Shown: positions 1 to 12,630 of the stretch, piece by piece
Numbering within the stretch: the stretch's first letter is position 1
Layout of the letters: the number at the start of each line of letters is the position of its first letter
NCBI GenBank assembly: GCA_004154925.1
Contig: QJNS01000099.1
Coordinates: 62,001 to 126,000, forward strand
DNA length: 64,000 bases
Direction of reading: 5' to 3'
Source: Monosporascus cannonballus
Lineage: Eukaryota; Ascomycota; Sordariomycetes; Xylariales
Translations under genes and position numbers: made by a program
Notes under the pieces: model-generated
Database searches by the model: none
What the model was told of the DNA's origin: nothing
The model's input: the letters and a program-made list of their open reading frames with translations, nothing else

Positions 1-3000
1 GATATAGTCCTAATAATAAAAATATACCTAATAAGAAATACGGTTAATTAATTTGAGCTTATTATAAGAAATTTCTTAAAAATAAAAAAAGTAAATAAGG
101 AAAATTTTATTAATAAGATCTTTTTAATTTATATTAATTTCGAAAATAAAATATGCGATAATTTCGGCAATCCGGATAAAAAACGATTAACGGCTTAATA
201 ATTTTTATAATTCCGATAAAAAAGATTTGTATTTAAATATGCCGTAACCTTTAAAAGTTTTGCAGTTAAGGCCGGATAGGGAAATGACAAAACCGATACC
301 TTTATCGATATATTTTATAAAAGATTAAAGGATAATATAAAAAATAAAATTATTCGGATCGAACGATTAATTACTTTGGACCGATATATTGTAAAAGTAA
401 TCAAAATTAATAACCGATAATTTGAAAAACGATAGGAAAAAAAAGGATAATACGCCTTATACTTAAGATATAAGTCTAACTAGAGGAAAAAACAAAACGT
501 ACCCTTTATTTTTTACGAAACGACGCCAGGACTTATAGAATTCGGTATTACTCATAAATAAGATTGGAACCAGATTAAATGCTTTAATTATGGCAAAATG
601 GGACATAAGGTTTACAAATATAAAAAGCTTAAAAAACCATAATAGAATAACTGGACCCCTATACCGGAAAAATAATTTAAAAATAATTAAGAAAACGATA
701 ATAAAGCTATTAACATAATCCAAGCCAAATACGAATTAGGCTTATAACAAAAAGTCCAATAAAAATTATTACGATAAGAAATTCGACGAAAAATGCAAAA
801 AACCAAAAAGTTAATTTAATAAATATTACGAATATAGCAAAAAACATTATAAGGATAATTACGCGAATACCAGGATTAAATAAAAGAAATTTATCCCGGA
901 ACCCTTAATCGATATGGCAAAATATATGGCATATATTGTCGACGACGAAAATATCTTAATTACGAAAAATGGAAATAATATATTTACGTACGAATTACCT
1001 GTACGTATTATAAGGGATTCGACTTTTTAAACCGTACCGGGTATAATAAAAACGATAAATAATAATATTAATAATTTTAAGCCATAATCTCAGAAAATAT
1101 TTAATAATTAGCCGAAATAAAAAGTTAATCCGAAGAAAAATAATATCGGTAAAAAACCCCTTTTTGTTATTATAAATAATATAATTATTAAACGGAAAAA
1201 GAATTAATTTAATATACGGTAAAAAAATATTATTAAAAAGTTATTACGGATTTTTATTTTTAATTAGTATTTATTATAGATTTTTACGAAAAAAAGGTTA
1301 TTAAGGAAAAAATACGTTAATTTATAAATGATTTTTAAAACGATAACTAAAATAACGCATAATAAGATGCAATCGTAAATATAAAATAATAATTTATTCG
1401 ATAAAGAAAAAAAATATAATAAAACTAAGAAAAGTTAATATGGTTCGAAGGAACAGTACGCCGACAATAACGATAAATATAACAGCTTAACGCGTTAAAC
1501 GAAAAAATATAAGTAAAATTTAATAAATTTAAATAAGAATTTAAGAAAAAGGTTATTTATAAAAAAGCTGCAGGATAATAAAACCTAAAGAAATTAAAGG
1601 GAATTTCTAAAAAAGGCTTTAAACGCGATAATAAAAGATGTTAACGACTTTATTATCTTAGAAATACAAATCAAAATATATTAATATACCGCAATAATAA
1701 ACTGCAGAACTTTGGGCGGAAATTATATTATACTAAATATAATTAATAAATTCAAATTGCCATAAAAATACAAATTAAAACTTTATATAATAACAAATAT
1801 TAAAGGTTAGGAATTCGCTTACGATAACGGAAAAATTATATGCAAAATTAATTATTTCGAAATTTTTATTTAAGGACGATATTAAACGGTTAATTTCGAT
1901 ATCGTTTTATTTGTGAATTATAATATAATTTTAAAATTATTATGGATACGCCAGTACGGAATTTTAATTAATGGCGGAATTGGTTAAATAAAATTTATTT
2001 TATTTCCTATTAACAAATAAAAAAAGGAAAAATTAAAATTTTAATATTCGATCGATAATAACGACGAATATAGGCATAAGGATACGACAAATACCTTATT
2101 ACCTAAAAGAACAAAATATAAAAAAAAACGGGTATTAAAGAAAAATACGACGTATCGTTATTATTATCAAAGCGAAATTAAAGTAATTAAATAATGATTT
2201 AGAAAAATAATAGCCCAAAAAGTTAAAAATTTAACTAATATGTTATTATAATATTATAGATACGAATAGCTTTTTAAGAAAAAACTTAATACGAAATTAT
2301 TAGAATATAGCAAATAAAATTATAAAATAATCCTTAAAAAAGATCTTTGATAAAATTTTACCTTATTTATAACTTTAATAAAAACGAATTACGTACTTTT
2401 AAAGAATACCTGGAAAATCGGCTATAAAAAGGATAAATTCGACTTTCGAAATTACTAGCAAAATACCTTATATTTTTCTTACTTAAGAAAAATAAGAAAT
2501 TACGATTTATGGTTAATTATTAATAATTAAACGATATTATTCTTAAAGATTAAATATTATTACCTTTAATTACGGAAATAAAAAACTAATTTTATAAAAC
2601 TAAATAATTTATAATACTTAATTTTAAAAATGGATATAACCTTATTAGGATTAAAAAAGGACATAAATAAAAAATAGCTTTTAAAACGAAATACGGATTA
2701 TTTAAGTATTTGGTTATATTAATAGGACTTATAAATATATTAGTAATTTTTTAACGAATAATTAATTATATGTTACGAAAATATCTCGATATTTTCGTCG
2801 TTTATTATCTTAATGACATTTTTATTTTTTCGGAAACAAAAAAAATATACGCAAAATATATTTATAAGGTGTTTTAAGTTTTATAGGATGCAAAATTGCT
2901 TATTAACGTAAAAAAAATCAGTCTTATATATAGGAAATAAAATATTTAAAACATATTATTATTTTAGGATATATTAAAATAAATCCTAAAAAAATCGTTG

Positions 3001-5312
3001 TAATTACAAAATAACAAATGCTAACGACGGTTAAAGAGATATAGGTATTCCTTAAATTCGCCAATTACTATAAAAAATTTATTCGAAACTTTAATAAAAT
3101 AATTATATTCTTAATAAATCTTATAAAGAAAAAAAATTTAAATAAACGTTAAATACGGAAAAAGCATTTTAAAATATTAAGGATATAATTATTAACAAAT
3201 TAATATTAATTATATATAATTTAAACCGCCCCGTTAAGTTAAAAACCGATATTTCGGATTATATATTAAATATAATAATCGGATAATGAAATAATTAAAA
3301 CAAATTATATCTTATTATATTCTTTTCGTATAAATTAAAAGGAACCGAATTTAATTATGATATTTCAAATAAAGAATTTATAGCTATTATTATGGTATTT
3401 TAAGAATTTAAGTATTTTTTAAAGGGAAATTTGTATTAAATTAAAATTTATACGGATTATAAAAATCTTACCCGATTTATTACGACCAAGGAATTTACAA
3501 AACGATAATTTCGTTACGCGAAAAAATTGGCGAATTTTGACTTCTTTATTATTTACAAAAAATATTAAAAAATGGCAAAGTAAATACCTTAAATAAATAA
3601 TTAAACTTCGAAAAAAATTAGTTAAGGTTAATCATATAATTTTTGATACCATTATAGAAAAATATTTACGTTTACGACAAATTACGACAATTCGGGTAAT
3701 ACCTTACGATATATATCAGAAAATTTAATAATATAACGACGGTTTTCCAAAAAACTAAAAAACGGATAAAATGCAAATTTTAGAAAAATATCAAAAAGAT
3801 TTAATACGAAAAATATACGAATATTAGTTATATAGATATCTAGGGATTTACAAAATCTTAAAGCGATTTTAACGTATATATTTTTTTTAAAAAATAAAAT
3901 TAATAATATAAAAAATTATATAATAATATAATATTTACGTTAAAATAAAGATTCGACGATATAAACTATATAGAAAATTATAATTATTATTAGTCGCAAA
4001 ATAATTATAATATTTAATTATATTTAATTTTATTATTAAACTTTTTATATCAAAAAATCTAGTTATAAAAATATATTACGATAATATTTTCGTAATAATC
4101 GATCGATTTATAAAACTTTCTTATTTTTTTTTACCATATTATAAGCATATAAATACCGAATAATTAATATATATGTTTTTAAATATATTTTTAATATATA
4201 CGGATTATTAATAAAAATTATATTAAATAAAGGATTAATATTTATATTTAAATTTTAATAAAACTTTATAACATAAATCGGCTTAAATTATAAATTATTT
4301 AATGTATTTAAACCTTAAATAAATATATAAATAAAACGAATAAATTAAACTTTAAAAATTTATTTATAATATTATACTAATTACGAATAAAATAATTAAG
4401 TTAAAAATTATTAATTACTTAATTAATTTATAATATTAATTATTACGAAAATATTAATATAATATTTATAAATGCAAATTTTGGTTTTATTTTAAAAATT
4501 TATAAAAAAACGCGTAACGACGGTTCAATTAATATTAAAATAATTTTTACGTTAAAATAATTACGATAATTATATTAAAAAATAAAAATAAAACTGGAAT
4601 TCGTACGAAATTAAATAAATAAAAATTATAATTAAAAAAAGTTAAAAAAATTAATTTTCGAAAAAGGGGAAATAATTTTTTTCGCTATAAAAATATTTAA
4701 ATAAAATAACTTAATAACAAATTTGATTTTAAGTATATCGGCTTATATAAAATTACTAAAAAAATTTTAGAAAATAATTATTAATTGGAATTTTTATTAA
4801 AAATTAAATTTTATTTAATTTTTCATATTTGTTTATTCGAATTAATAATAAATATAATTAAAATATATACGGCACAAAACGACATAAAAATAAAAAACGA
4901 ACGAATATACGAAATAAAAAAATATTCGATATACAAAAATAAAACGGATTTACTTAATACTTAATTAAATAAAAAAAGTACCCGGATTTTAAGAATATCT
5001 GGGAACCTGTTAAAAACTTTATTAACGCCTAGCGCTTATTAAAGAATTTTTACCAATAATAACGGGCGCGTCCCAGTTAAAAATTGACCAATTAATAACC
5101 GGGATATCGGGCCAGTCGGCCGCGGCCTATGCTAATATAGCAGCCATAACGGCGGCCTCCAACTATTTTTGTTCTTTTTCGAGGCGCTTAAATTCCTCCA
5201 TAATTTCCGCACCCTAAATACCGTAACGAAACATTTCGATTCCCCGTTAACGAAAAAATTTTTTCTGCTTTCGCAAACGACTTAAGCGACTAAATAATTC
5301 GTTAAAATATTA

Positions 5313-5654
5313 TTAAACCTTTAAAAGCTTTTTTTCGGCAAAACGTTTTTCTAACTTTAAACGATTTTCTTTAATAATTAATTTACGGTATTTAAATTTA
5401 AAAAGGCCAAAAAAATTATAAGGACTTCCGTAAACAATACAAAAAGCATACTTCTTTAAATTATAATAAGCTTTATAAATTTTGTTCTTAAACTTATAAC
5501 GGAAATAAAAAATATTTAAGGACATAATAAAACTAAGGTAGTTAATCCGTTTTAAAGGAACGAAAGCATTAATACATTTACGAAATCTGGACTTTTTAAT
5601 ATAATCCGACATAATAAATATAAAAAAGGAAAAGTTACTTACCCAAGTTAACAA
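5313..5654 (-). pseudogene. Antisense accessory ORF downstream of pol in G0
   Basis: A 113-codon open frame antisense to the element, between the pol end and the 3' LTR. Beyond its stop the same frame continues into a Lys/Arg/Glu-rich, probably coiled-coil stretch (Arg-Leu-Arg-Lys-Gln-Lys-type) towards 5040. The position and the basic C-terminal part match the antisense ORFs of G1 and G3, but the N-terminal half is divergent and keeps few cysteines. The function is unknown. It may be a RIP-damaged copy of a zinc-binding accessory protein. It could also be chance openness of AT-rich DNA, but recurrence at the same place in other copies argues against that. Confidence 0.4.
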
Positions 5655-5703
5655 ATAAATAAAATAATTTTTAGGGACAAAGATCTTAAAAAGGGAAAGA
5701 TCG

Positions 5704-6118
5704 TATTATAACTTAACGGTTTTAACTTTTAAAAACGGTCGGGGTCCTAAAAAACCAAACCCTAACCCAGCCAAAAAGTTACGTAACTGGCTTAAAGGAC
5801 TTAAAAGCCCTAATTGGTCGAAAGGGCTTAAGCCGGATAAATACCAGAGGGGGCTTAAAGGGGCTTAAGGGAACTTAACTAGAAAAATGTCGTTAAGCCA
5901 TAATAAATATCTTAAGCCAAAAATAAAATATATACGTTTATTAATTCCATAATTTAAATAACTTTAGCTTATAATAATAATTCGTTACCTAAGGTACCTT
6001 TGGTATTACGAAACGTAATACGTTCCTGTATCCATTGCTCAGATTCCCACGATACTCCTGCTAACATAAACCCGTACGACTTAGGTTTAATAGTTGGTTA
6101 AACCGCCTAGCCGTCACA
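5704..6118 (+). repeat. 3' LTR of G0 (415 bp)
   Basis: It starts TATTATAAC (the RIP form of TGTTATAAC), directly after a purine-rich tract (AAAAAGGGAAAGATCG), and ends CCGTCACA. The last about 150 bp (from the TTTAAATAACTTTAGC stretch to GGTTAAACCGCCTAGCCGTCACA) match the LTR ends of G1 and G3, so they belong to one family. The 5' partner lies outside the window. Confidence 0.8.
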
Positions 6119-9100
6119 CCTTTTCCGTTTATTTTGCGTATTATTTCTGTTCGTTATATTTTTTTTTTCGTAAGAAATTCCAGGAAAAGTAGTATTTTGA
6201 TATTAAGAAAAATTAGGATTTTTTTGAATATTATTCTTTCGATGCCGATAATAAAATAAATATTAATTATATTACGAGCGGTAATAAACCGTATTGTATT
6301 TACGTAATATAGCGTTATTTCGATTACTGTACGGTTTGCGTTTAAGTTTTAGGTGCCCTAAATTATATCGTGGCCAGTTATTATTATAAGATTTTTCGTG
6401 CGGTAAATAATTATTTCTAATATTATTAATATCGTTATTTAATTTTTGTTTAAATTCCGATTATTTTTAAAGGTGCCGCCCAGATGGTTTTTTAGTTCGG
6501 TACCGATAACTAGGAATTAATCGACGAGTTCGAAAAGGCTTATATTATAAATACTTAATACGAACGTTCCGACGTAATTACGGTTGGTCGTCGACTTGAC
6601 GTTTTTCGCAAGGCTAAGTTCGCCCTTAATGCGGTTATTATTAAGAAATATTATTTTTTTAATATAATTAAGGTCGATTTCCGATCGTTTATTATAATTA
6701 CGGAAATCCAGTTTTAACGCCGTTTTATAAATTTGCAAACTTAAGTTCTTTTTATAAGTATTACGGTTTTTTTTCCTATTATTTCGTAATTAATTTCCGA
6801 TTAGGCGTAATTTTAAAGTATTTTTATAAGTAAGGCGATTTTTAAAGGCCGTTATGCCGTTACGTTCCTTACTTATAAGCATTTTCCGCCCGTTTTCCGA
6901 CGTTTTAACGAAATTCTGATATTTATTAAAAATTATAATTAAAAAACGGCTCTGCCCGGCGAAGCTATTATTAAACCTAAGTACGTTAAGCGCTTTAGGA
7001 ACGGCGCCCTGTTTCCGACTAATAACAAATTATATTCCAGTTATTTGGGTTTTGTTTTTTATAAGAGATAAAATATTCCTAAGTTTTTTTCGAGTTTTAC
7101 GCCTAATAAATTTAATAAGTATACCCGTTTTTTGCCGTCGTATATTTTCCGATTATTTTTCGATATTCCTGTATTAATTTCCTTAATACGTTTATTAAAG
7201 GTTAATTAACGTAAAACTTAATAATTAAATGCGGAATCCTGTTTTCAAAATAAAGATTTAATTTTTTCTATATCGTTTGTAAGTTTTCGATTAATATATA
7301 ATAAGGTAATTATTTGCTAAAAATTTAAAAGTAATTATATAATTAGGTAATATTTTAATATTAATATTTTAATTTTGCTTAAAATTATTTTTTATAATTT
7401 TTATAATTATTAGGCGATTAATTTCCGATCGAGCTGTTATTATTTTACGGTTTTTAAATTGTTTTATTTTTTATGTACGTATTTAATTTGTTTTTCGTAA
7501 CGCTGTAATATCTTAAATACGTATTTGAAATGCTTTCGGGGCTTTTACGTATTATATTCGGCAGGCCAATTTTCTTATTTAATTAAATATTCGCGCTACC
7601 CTTAATTATTTCGGTAACGAACGATATCTTTTATTACCCATTTTTCTTATTTTTTTATTAGGTCCGGTAACGTTATTTCAATGTCGACCGGTTTTCGGTT
7701 ATGTTACGGTTTTAACAAAAATATTAAAAATATATTATATATCCGTTAGTATTTAATAAAAAGAATTATTTTGTACGCTTAAAAACCTATTTATTTTTTA
7801 ATCGTAACCCGGATATAAATAAGTACGAACTTTTTATTTTTAAATTTAAAATGTTTAATTAATAAATGTATTTATTATTTTAATTAAAATTTTATAAGCG
7901 TATAACGTTAATTATAATATTTTTTTTAAATTACCGTTATTTTTTCTTAATATTTTTTAATTTTTTATACGTATCCTTTAAACCTTTATAAAAAGTATTT
8001 TATTATTTTTAAATAATATTTATATAAAATTTCGAACGGAAAACGGCCGGTAAATACGTTCTGCATATTATTATATACGAATTCCGTATTTTGTAATATC
8101 TTAATTTAATTATTTTAATATTTATTAACGTAATTACGGAAATAATATTTTAAAACCTAATAAGTACGTTCCGTTTGCCTATCGGTTTGCAGATAGTAAA
8201 CGGTCGATATTTGCCATTTTATTTTTCGTTTCTTATAAAATTCCGCCTAAAATTAATTTGTTAATAATTTATTTTTATTATTAATAATTCCGGTTAACGT
8301 ACCGAATTTGCATTTAATCTTATCATAAAACAATCAGATTAACTTAGTTGTAATTAAGGTTTTAACTATAAGGATAAATAATCCTAATTTCGTAAAGCGG
8401 TCGACGATCACCAGGATTATATCGTACTTTAACCTATTTAAACTTAAGTTTTTAAAAAATCCCGTAATAAAATCTAACGAGATTTTTTAAAAGGGTTACT
8501 TAAATAACGGCAAAGGCTATAATTATTTATATGGTTTATAACGTAACTTCATTATGCTTTAACAATTTGGATATTACTTAATATATTTTCGGATATCGTT
8601 CGTTATATTCTTCTAATAAAACTTTTTAACTATTAATTCCAACGTACGGATATATCCTATATATTTTATTTTTTAAATTATTATAATATTAATTAATTAA
8701 TTATTTCCGTAAAACGTCTTACGACAGAATTACGAATTTATCTCGATAATTTAAGATTTTATTTAAGTCCAAAAAATATTTTCTCTTTATTCCGGCTTAA
8801 CGTTTAACTATCCGTATCAATTCTATAATATTTAAATTCTTAATCTGTAACCCTTAAACCTAATCGTAAAATTATCGGAAAACTTTCGGCTAAAATACCG
8901 TTTCGTCTTTAAATAATTTTTTTGCTAAAAAATGTAAAACATACTAGTTATAAATAATAACCTTAATATTAATTTCGTTTTCCTTAAATTCCTTAAAGTC
9001 CGATCGTAATACGGTCGTAATTTGCAGTTATTATTATTTAACCGTTAATTGTATTATTATTATAATTCGTACTTATATTATTATTCGTAAATAATAAGTT

Positions 9101-12100
9101 CGGCAGGTATATAATTTTTTATTTTTTTTTTCGAAAACTTTTTACGATCGTATAACGAAAGTTTTCCGCTTTTTTTACGCGGATAATAATTATCTGAATT
9201 TCCGCCACCTAAAATCTATTTGGAAATTTTGTAACGAACGAATTTTACGTTACTTTTATAAGGCCTTTTGTTTTTTTATAATGCTTTAAGTTGCGCTATA
9301 TATTTATAACCGTTTTCCATACATTTTTCAGCATATTATTCGTAAGTCCGAATTTTTTGAATAATATAAAAATTACGTTTTTATACGCGATTTCCCTTAA
9401 TATGTAATCCGGGCGTTTAAATAACCTATTCGCCGGATTAACGGCGCCCGGTTAATATTAAATCTTAAAATTAAATTACGTAAAACGGTAAACTTATTAA
9501 GCTAACCTCCTTTTAAGGTTACGTACCGGCGCCTTTATTATATTTTTAACGCCATATAATCGGTAAATATTAAGAAATTTCTTTTTATATTTTTAAGGTA
9601 TTATCGTTAATATTTTAAGCTTTTTATGATCGCCAATAATTCTTATTATTTTATAATTTACTATTTTTCAGTTGGACTTAATTTTCGTAACTAATATATA
9701 ACTAGGCGCTAATATTTTCCGTATTTCTATAAAAATATCCTTAATATAGCTTTTACCGAGGCGTTTATTTTAACCCTGGTATTTTTGGCGTTATCCTAAT
9801 ATTGGAGGATGGTCGCCGATTGAAAAATATTTTTTAAATTTTGGAATACCCTTTTAACTTTTTCGGGTTATCGGAATTCTGTTATTTTTTTTTGCCTTAT
9901 GCCCCTTTTAAGAACCTAATAATAGGTTTGATAATACGCGAATAATAGGCGATAAACTTCCGATAAAAATTTGCGAATCCCAAAAATATTTAAATATTAT
10001 AAATTAACTTTGGTTTTAGCTATATTTTAATAATATTAACCCGTCGGCGGTCCATCTCCAAACCGTCGATATTAATTATAAATCCTAAAAACTTTATCTT
10101 TTTTTTAAAAAATTCGTATTTAAACGCTTTAATAAATAATTAATATTGTAATAACCGTTCGTAAACCAATTAGAAATGCTTTATATGCTTTTTTTCGTTA
10201 TCCGAATAAATAATTATATTATTTAAATATATTACGTATATATAATTAATTAATCCAGTTAATACCTTATACATATAAGCCTAAAACGTAATTAACGCGT
10301 TAATAAAGCTAAATAATATAACCGTATATTCGAACTATCCGTACCGCGTTCGAAAAACGGTTTTTTATTAATCGCCCTTTTTAATTTTAATACGGTAATA
10401 AATATTTTTAAGATTAATTTTCGAAAATACCTTAATTAACCTTAAGCGATTTATCACTTTTAAAATTAAAGGTAAAAAATATCGGTTTTTTATCGTTATC
10501 CGATTTAGCCTCTTATATTCGACGCATAGTCGGAAATTGCCGTCCTTTTTAGACATAAATAATATTGGTACCTTTACGTCCATTTTCGAATAACGTATCC
10601 AGCCTGCCTTTAGGTTTTTTCGGATATATTTTTCGAATACCTTTTTTAAAACCTTCGAAATAAGGTAAATTAGGCCGAATAAGGGCATTTTCCTTAGGAT
10701 TAGGTTTATTGCATATTTTGCCTCTAATAGCTAAAATATCTTTTTCGTTACTTTTTCGGAATGTATTTACCGGAAATTCTCTAAATATACAAGAAAGTCG
10801 GTTATCCCTTATTTCTGCTATTTTTCGAATTCCGGAATATTTAATTTTTCGGCTAAGTTTATCAAATTAACGGTATAAACTTACTTACCGGAAAATATTA
10901 GGTTTACAATTTCCTATTTATCGACTTTTTGTAATAATCCGTATAACTATTAACATATAACTATATTTAACAGGATCCCTAATTTACTTATTCCGAATCT
11001 GGACAATAGGAAATCGGACGCCTTCCGGTCGCGGTATATTACAAAGTAAATTTACTTAAATTTTCGTTCGTTCCCGTTATTATTTATTATGCTAACAGGA
11101 ATTTCGTAAGCTTTATATCATTTAATATACGCGCCGTTAGCGCCGATAAGGCCCGGAATATTTACGGAAATTAATTGGAAATTAAACTTCCTCGTTAACC
11201 TTTTGCTTATAATGTTTACCTGTGCTCCGGTATCTATATTTACTTATACCGCCACGTCCCCCGTATTTCTCTTAATAAATACCCTCCCTTTAAAGGGCGG
11301 CTTTATTCCGACCGTCCTGTAGTTATTAGCCGAAATGGACTAGACGTATACGTTTATTCCGGCTCCTTTTTTAGGTTTACGTTTGGGAATTAATTTAATT
11401 TATCGTTATATATTATAACGTTTTACACGGCCTTCGAAGGTCGATTTCCGTATAGCCGGAATAACAAGGTTTTCGTATCCCTTTTTAATTTATAATCCAC
11501 ATTTTTATAACCTGGTTTCCCATAGTTATAACACTTAAATGGGCCCTTATAAAAATTAAAGGTATTAGGTCGTACGGATTTATTCCGATCGGAATTAAAT
11601 CGGCAATTATTTACCTTCCGATTATAAAAACGCCCGTAATCCCTATTGCTCTTACGTAACGCCTTTAATTTGCTTTAAGGATTTTTTTTCCCGCAAACGT
11701 TAAAATAAAATCGTTTATCCTTATTAATGCTTTTGGCGAAAAATGATCGGTTTTCCTTTGCCTTTTTCCAGGCGTTCTAACAGCGTTTTACCTTATTTGC
11801 TACGTTATTAATTCGTTTTAGCTTAACGTTTTTTTGTAATAAGGTATTTCGTAACCTTGGTATTAATTTATAAAAATAATCAAAAGCAAAACGCTTATTA
11901 TCCTAATCGTTTTCCGGGCTAAAGGTGTCCGCAGGCTTTGTTTTATAAACCAAAAGCCTTTATTCAGCGTAAAATCCAACGGCGATTAATCGGATCGCTA
12001 TCGTAATTCTATAAACTGTTCTTTATATTCCCTATCGAGAAAATTAGGATTTGCGTAGCCTTTCCTAATAAAAGTCCATAAATCTTCCATTTTCAGTTTT

Positions 12101-12244
12101 TTTTCGTAATTAAAATAATTAAGCGTAGCGCGGTATAATCGCTACGCGCTCGCAATAAGAACGTCCACATAGCCCATGGCCCATTAAATGTAAGTAAAGG
12201 CACTTCGCCCTGGCCTTTCGGCGTAAACTTCCGTAACAGCTTTT
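6119..12244 (-). mobile_element. Gypsy element G2 (minus strand), distal part
   Basis: A minus-strand Ty3/Gypsy relic. Going from 12244 to 6119 it shows the rest of gag, then protease/RT. The RT 'fingers' stretch stays open at 10368-10688 (K-K-D-G...R-L-C-V-E-Y-K-R-L-N). The catalytic YLDD appears as YLNN near 10200-10235. RNase H follows around 9 kb, integrase around 8.0-8.7 kb, and a chromodomain-like segment (L-I-K-x-E-N-W-P-x-E-Y-N-T) near 7520-7600. It is heavily RIP-degraded. Both edges are set by insertions into it: G0 ends at 6118 and G1 starts at 12245. Its gag N-terminus and 5' LTR continue at 19020-19772. No 3' LTR is present. Confidence 0.8.
10368..10688 (-). pseudogene. Reverse transcriptase fragment of G2
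   Basis: A 106-codon open frame covering the Gypsy RT fingers/palm: the conserved F-V-x-K-K-D-G-x-x-R-x-C-V-D-Y type stretch (here SKKDGNFRLCVEYKRLN) and then a K-N-R-Y-x-L-P-L segment. It is the longest frame left open by RIP in G2. It lacks the catalytic YxDD, which lies downstream in a broken frame, so it is a dead fragment of pol. Confidence 0.8.
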
Positions 12245-12630
12245 TGTTACGACCCGACAAGCTCCGGTCTCAAGAAACGGTCAGGCAGGGAGCACACGGG
12301 CCACCTCCCGGGTCACGTAACCGTAATCACTGCCAAGCCAGTAATCATTAATGATCAAAGGTGATCCTAAGTAATCGCGATTACCCCTAACGGCGTAATT
12401 ACGAATAATCAAGCCAAAAAGGAAAAAAATATATACGCTTCTTATTTTCATAATTTAAATAATTTTAGCTTACAATATTTATCAATATTAATTATTTATA
12501 ATTAGGTATTTCTGGTATTAAAAGACATAATACGTTACCGTATTTATTACTTAAATTCTTACGATATTCCTATTAATATAAACCCGTCGACTTAAGGTTT
12601 AATAATTGGTTAAACCGCCTAGCCGTTATA
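12245..12630 (+). repeat. 5' LTR of G1
   Basis: 386 bp, starting TGTTACGACCCGAC and ending GCCGTTATA (the RIP form of GCCGTCACA). It holds a TATATACG box near 12430, the likely promoter for the element transcript. Confidence 0.9.

Larger units (their letters stand above)
1..6118 (+). mobile_element. Gypsy element G0, RIP-degraded, 5' end outside window
   Basis: A + strand Ty3/Gypsy chromovirus relic. Reading through stops, the order is gag, reverse transcriptase, integrase, chromodomain. A CCHC zinc knuckle lies at about 576-630 (K-C-F-N-Y-G-K...H). The RT catalytic motif appears as YLND at about 2790-2820, the RIP form of YLDD. The IN core is at about 3950-4700. A chromodomain-like W-E-P end lies near 4990-5010. 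Base 1 aligns with about 12900 of element G1, so the 5' LTR and roughly 270 bp of leader are missing. CpA is almost absent and stops occur in every frame, so no protein can be made. It ends exactly where the minus-strand element G2 resumes at 6119, so it was inserted into G2. Confidence 0.85.

Noticed and set aside
463..723. Minus-strand ORFs of 60-90 codons scattered in the AT-rich tracts (for example here, 13279-13521, 16695-16877, 20392-20583, 60423-60686)
   Set aside because: Opposite to recognisable gag-pol text, rich in Phe/Ile/Tyr/Lys, and explained by RIP removing stops on one strand; not conserved as proteins apart from the post-pol antisense ORF.
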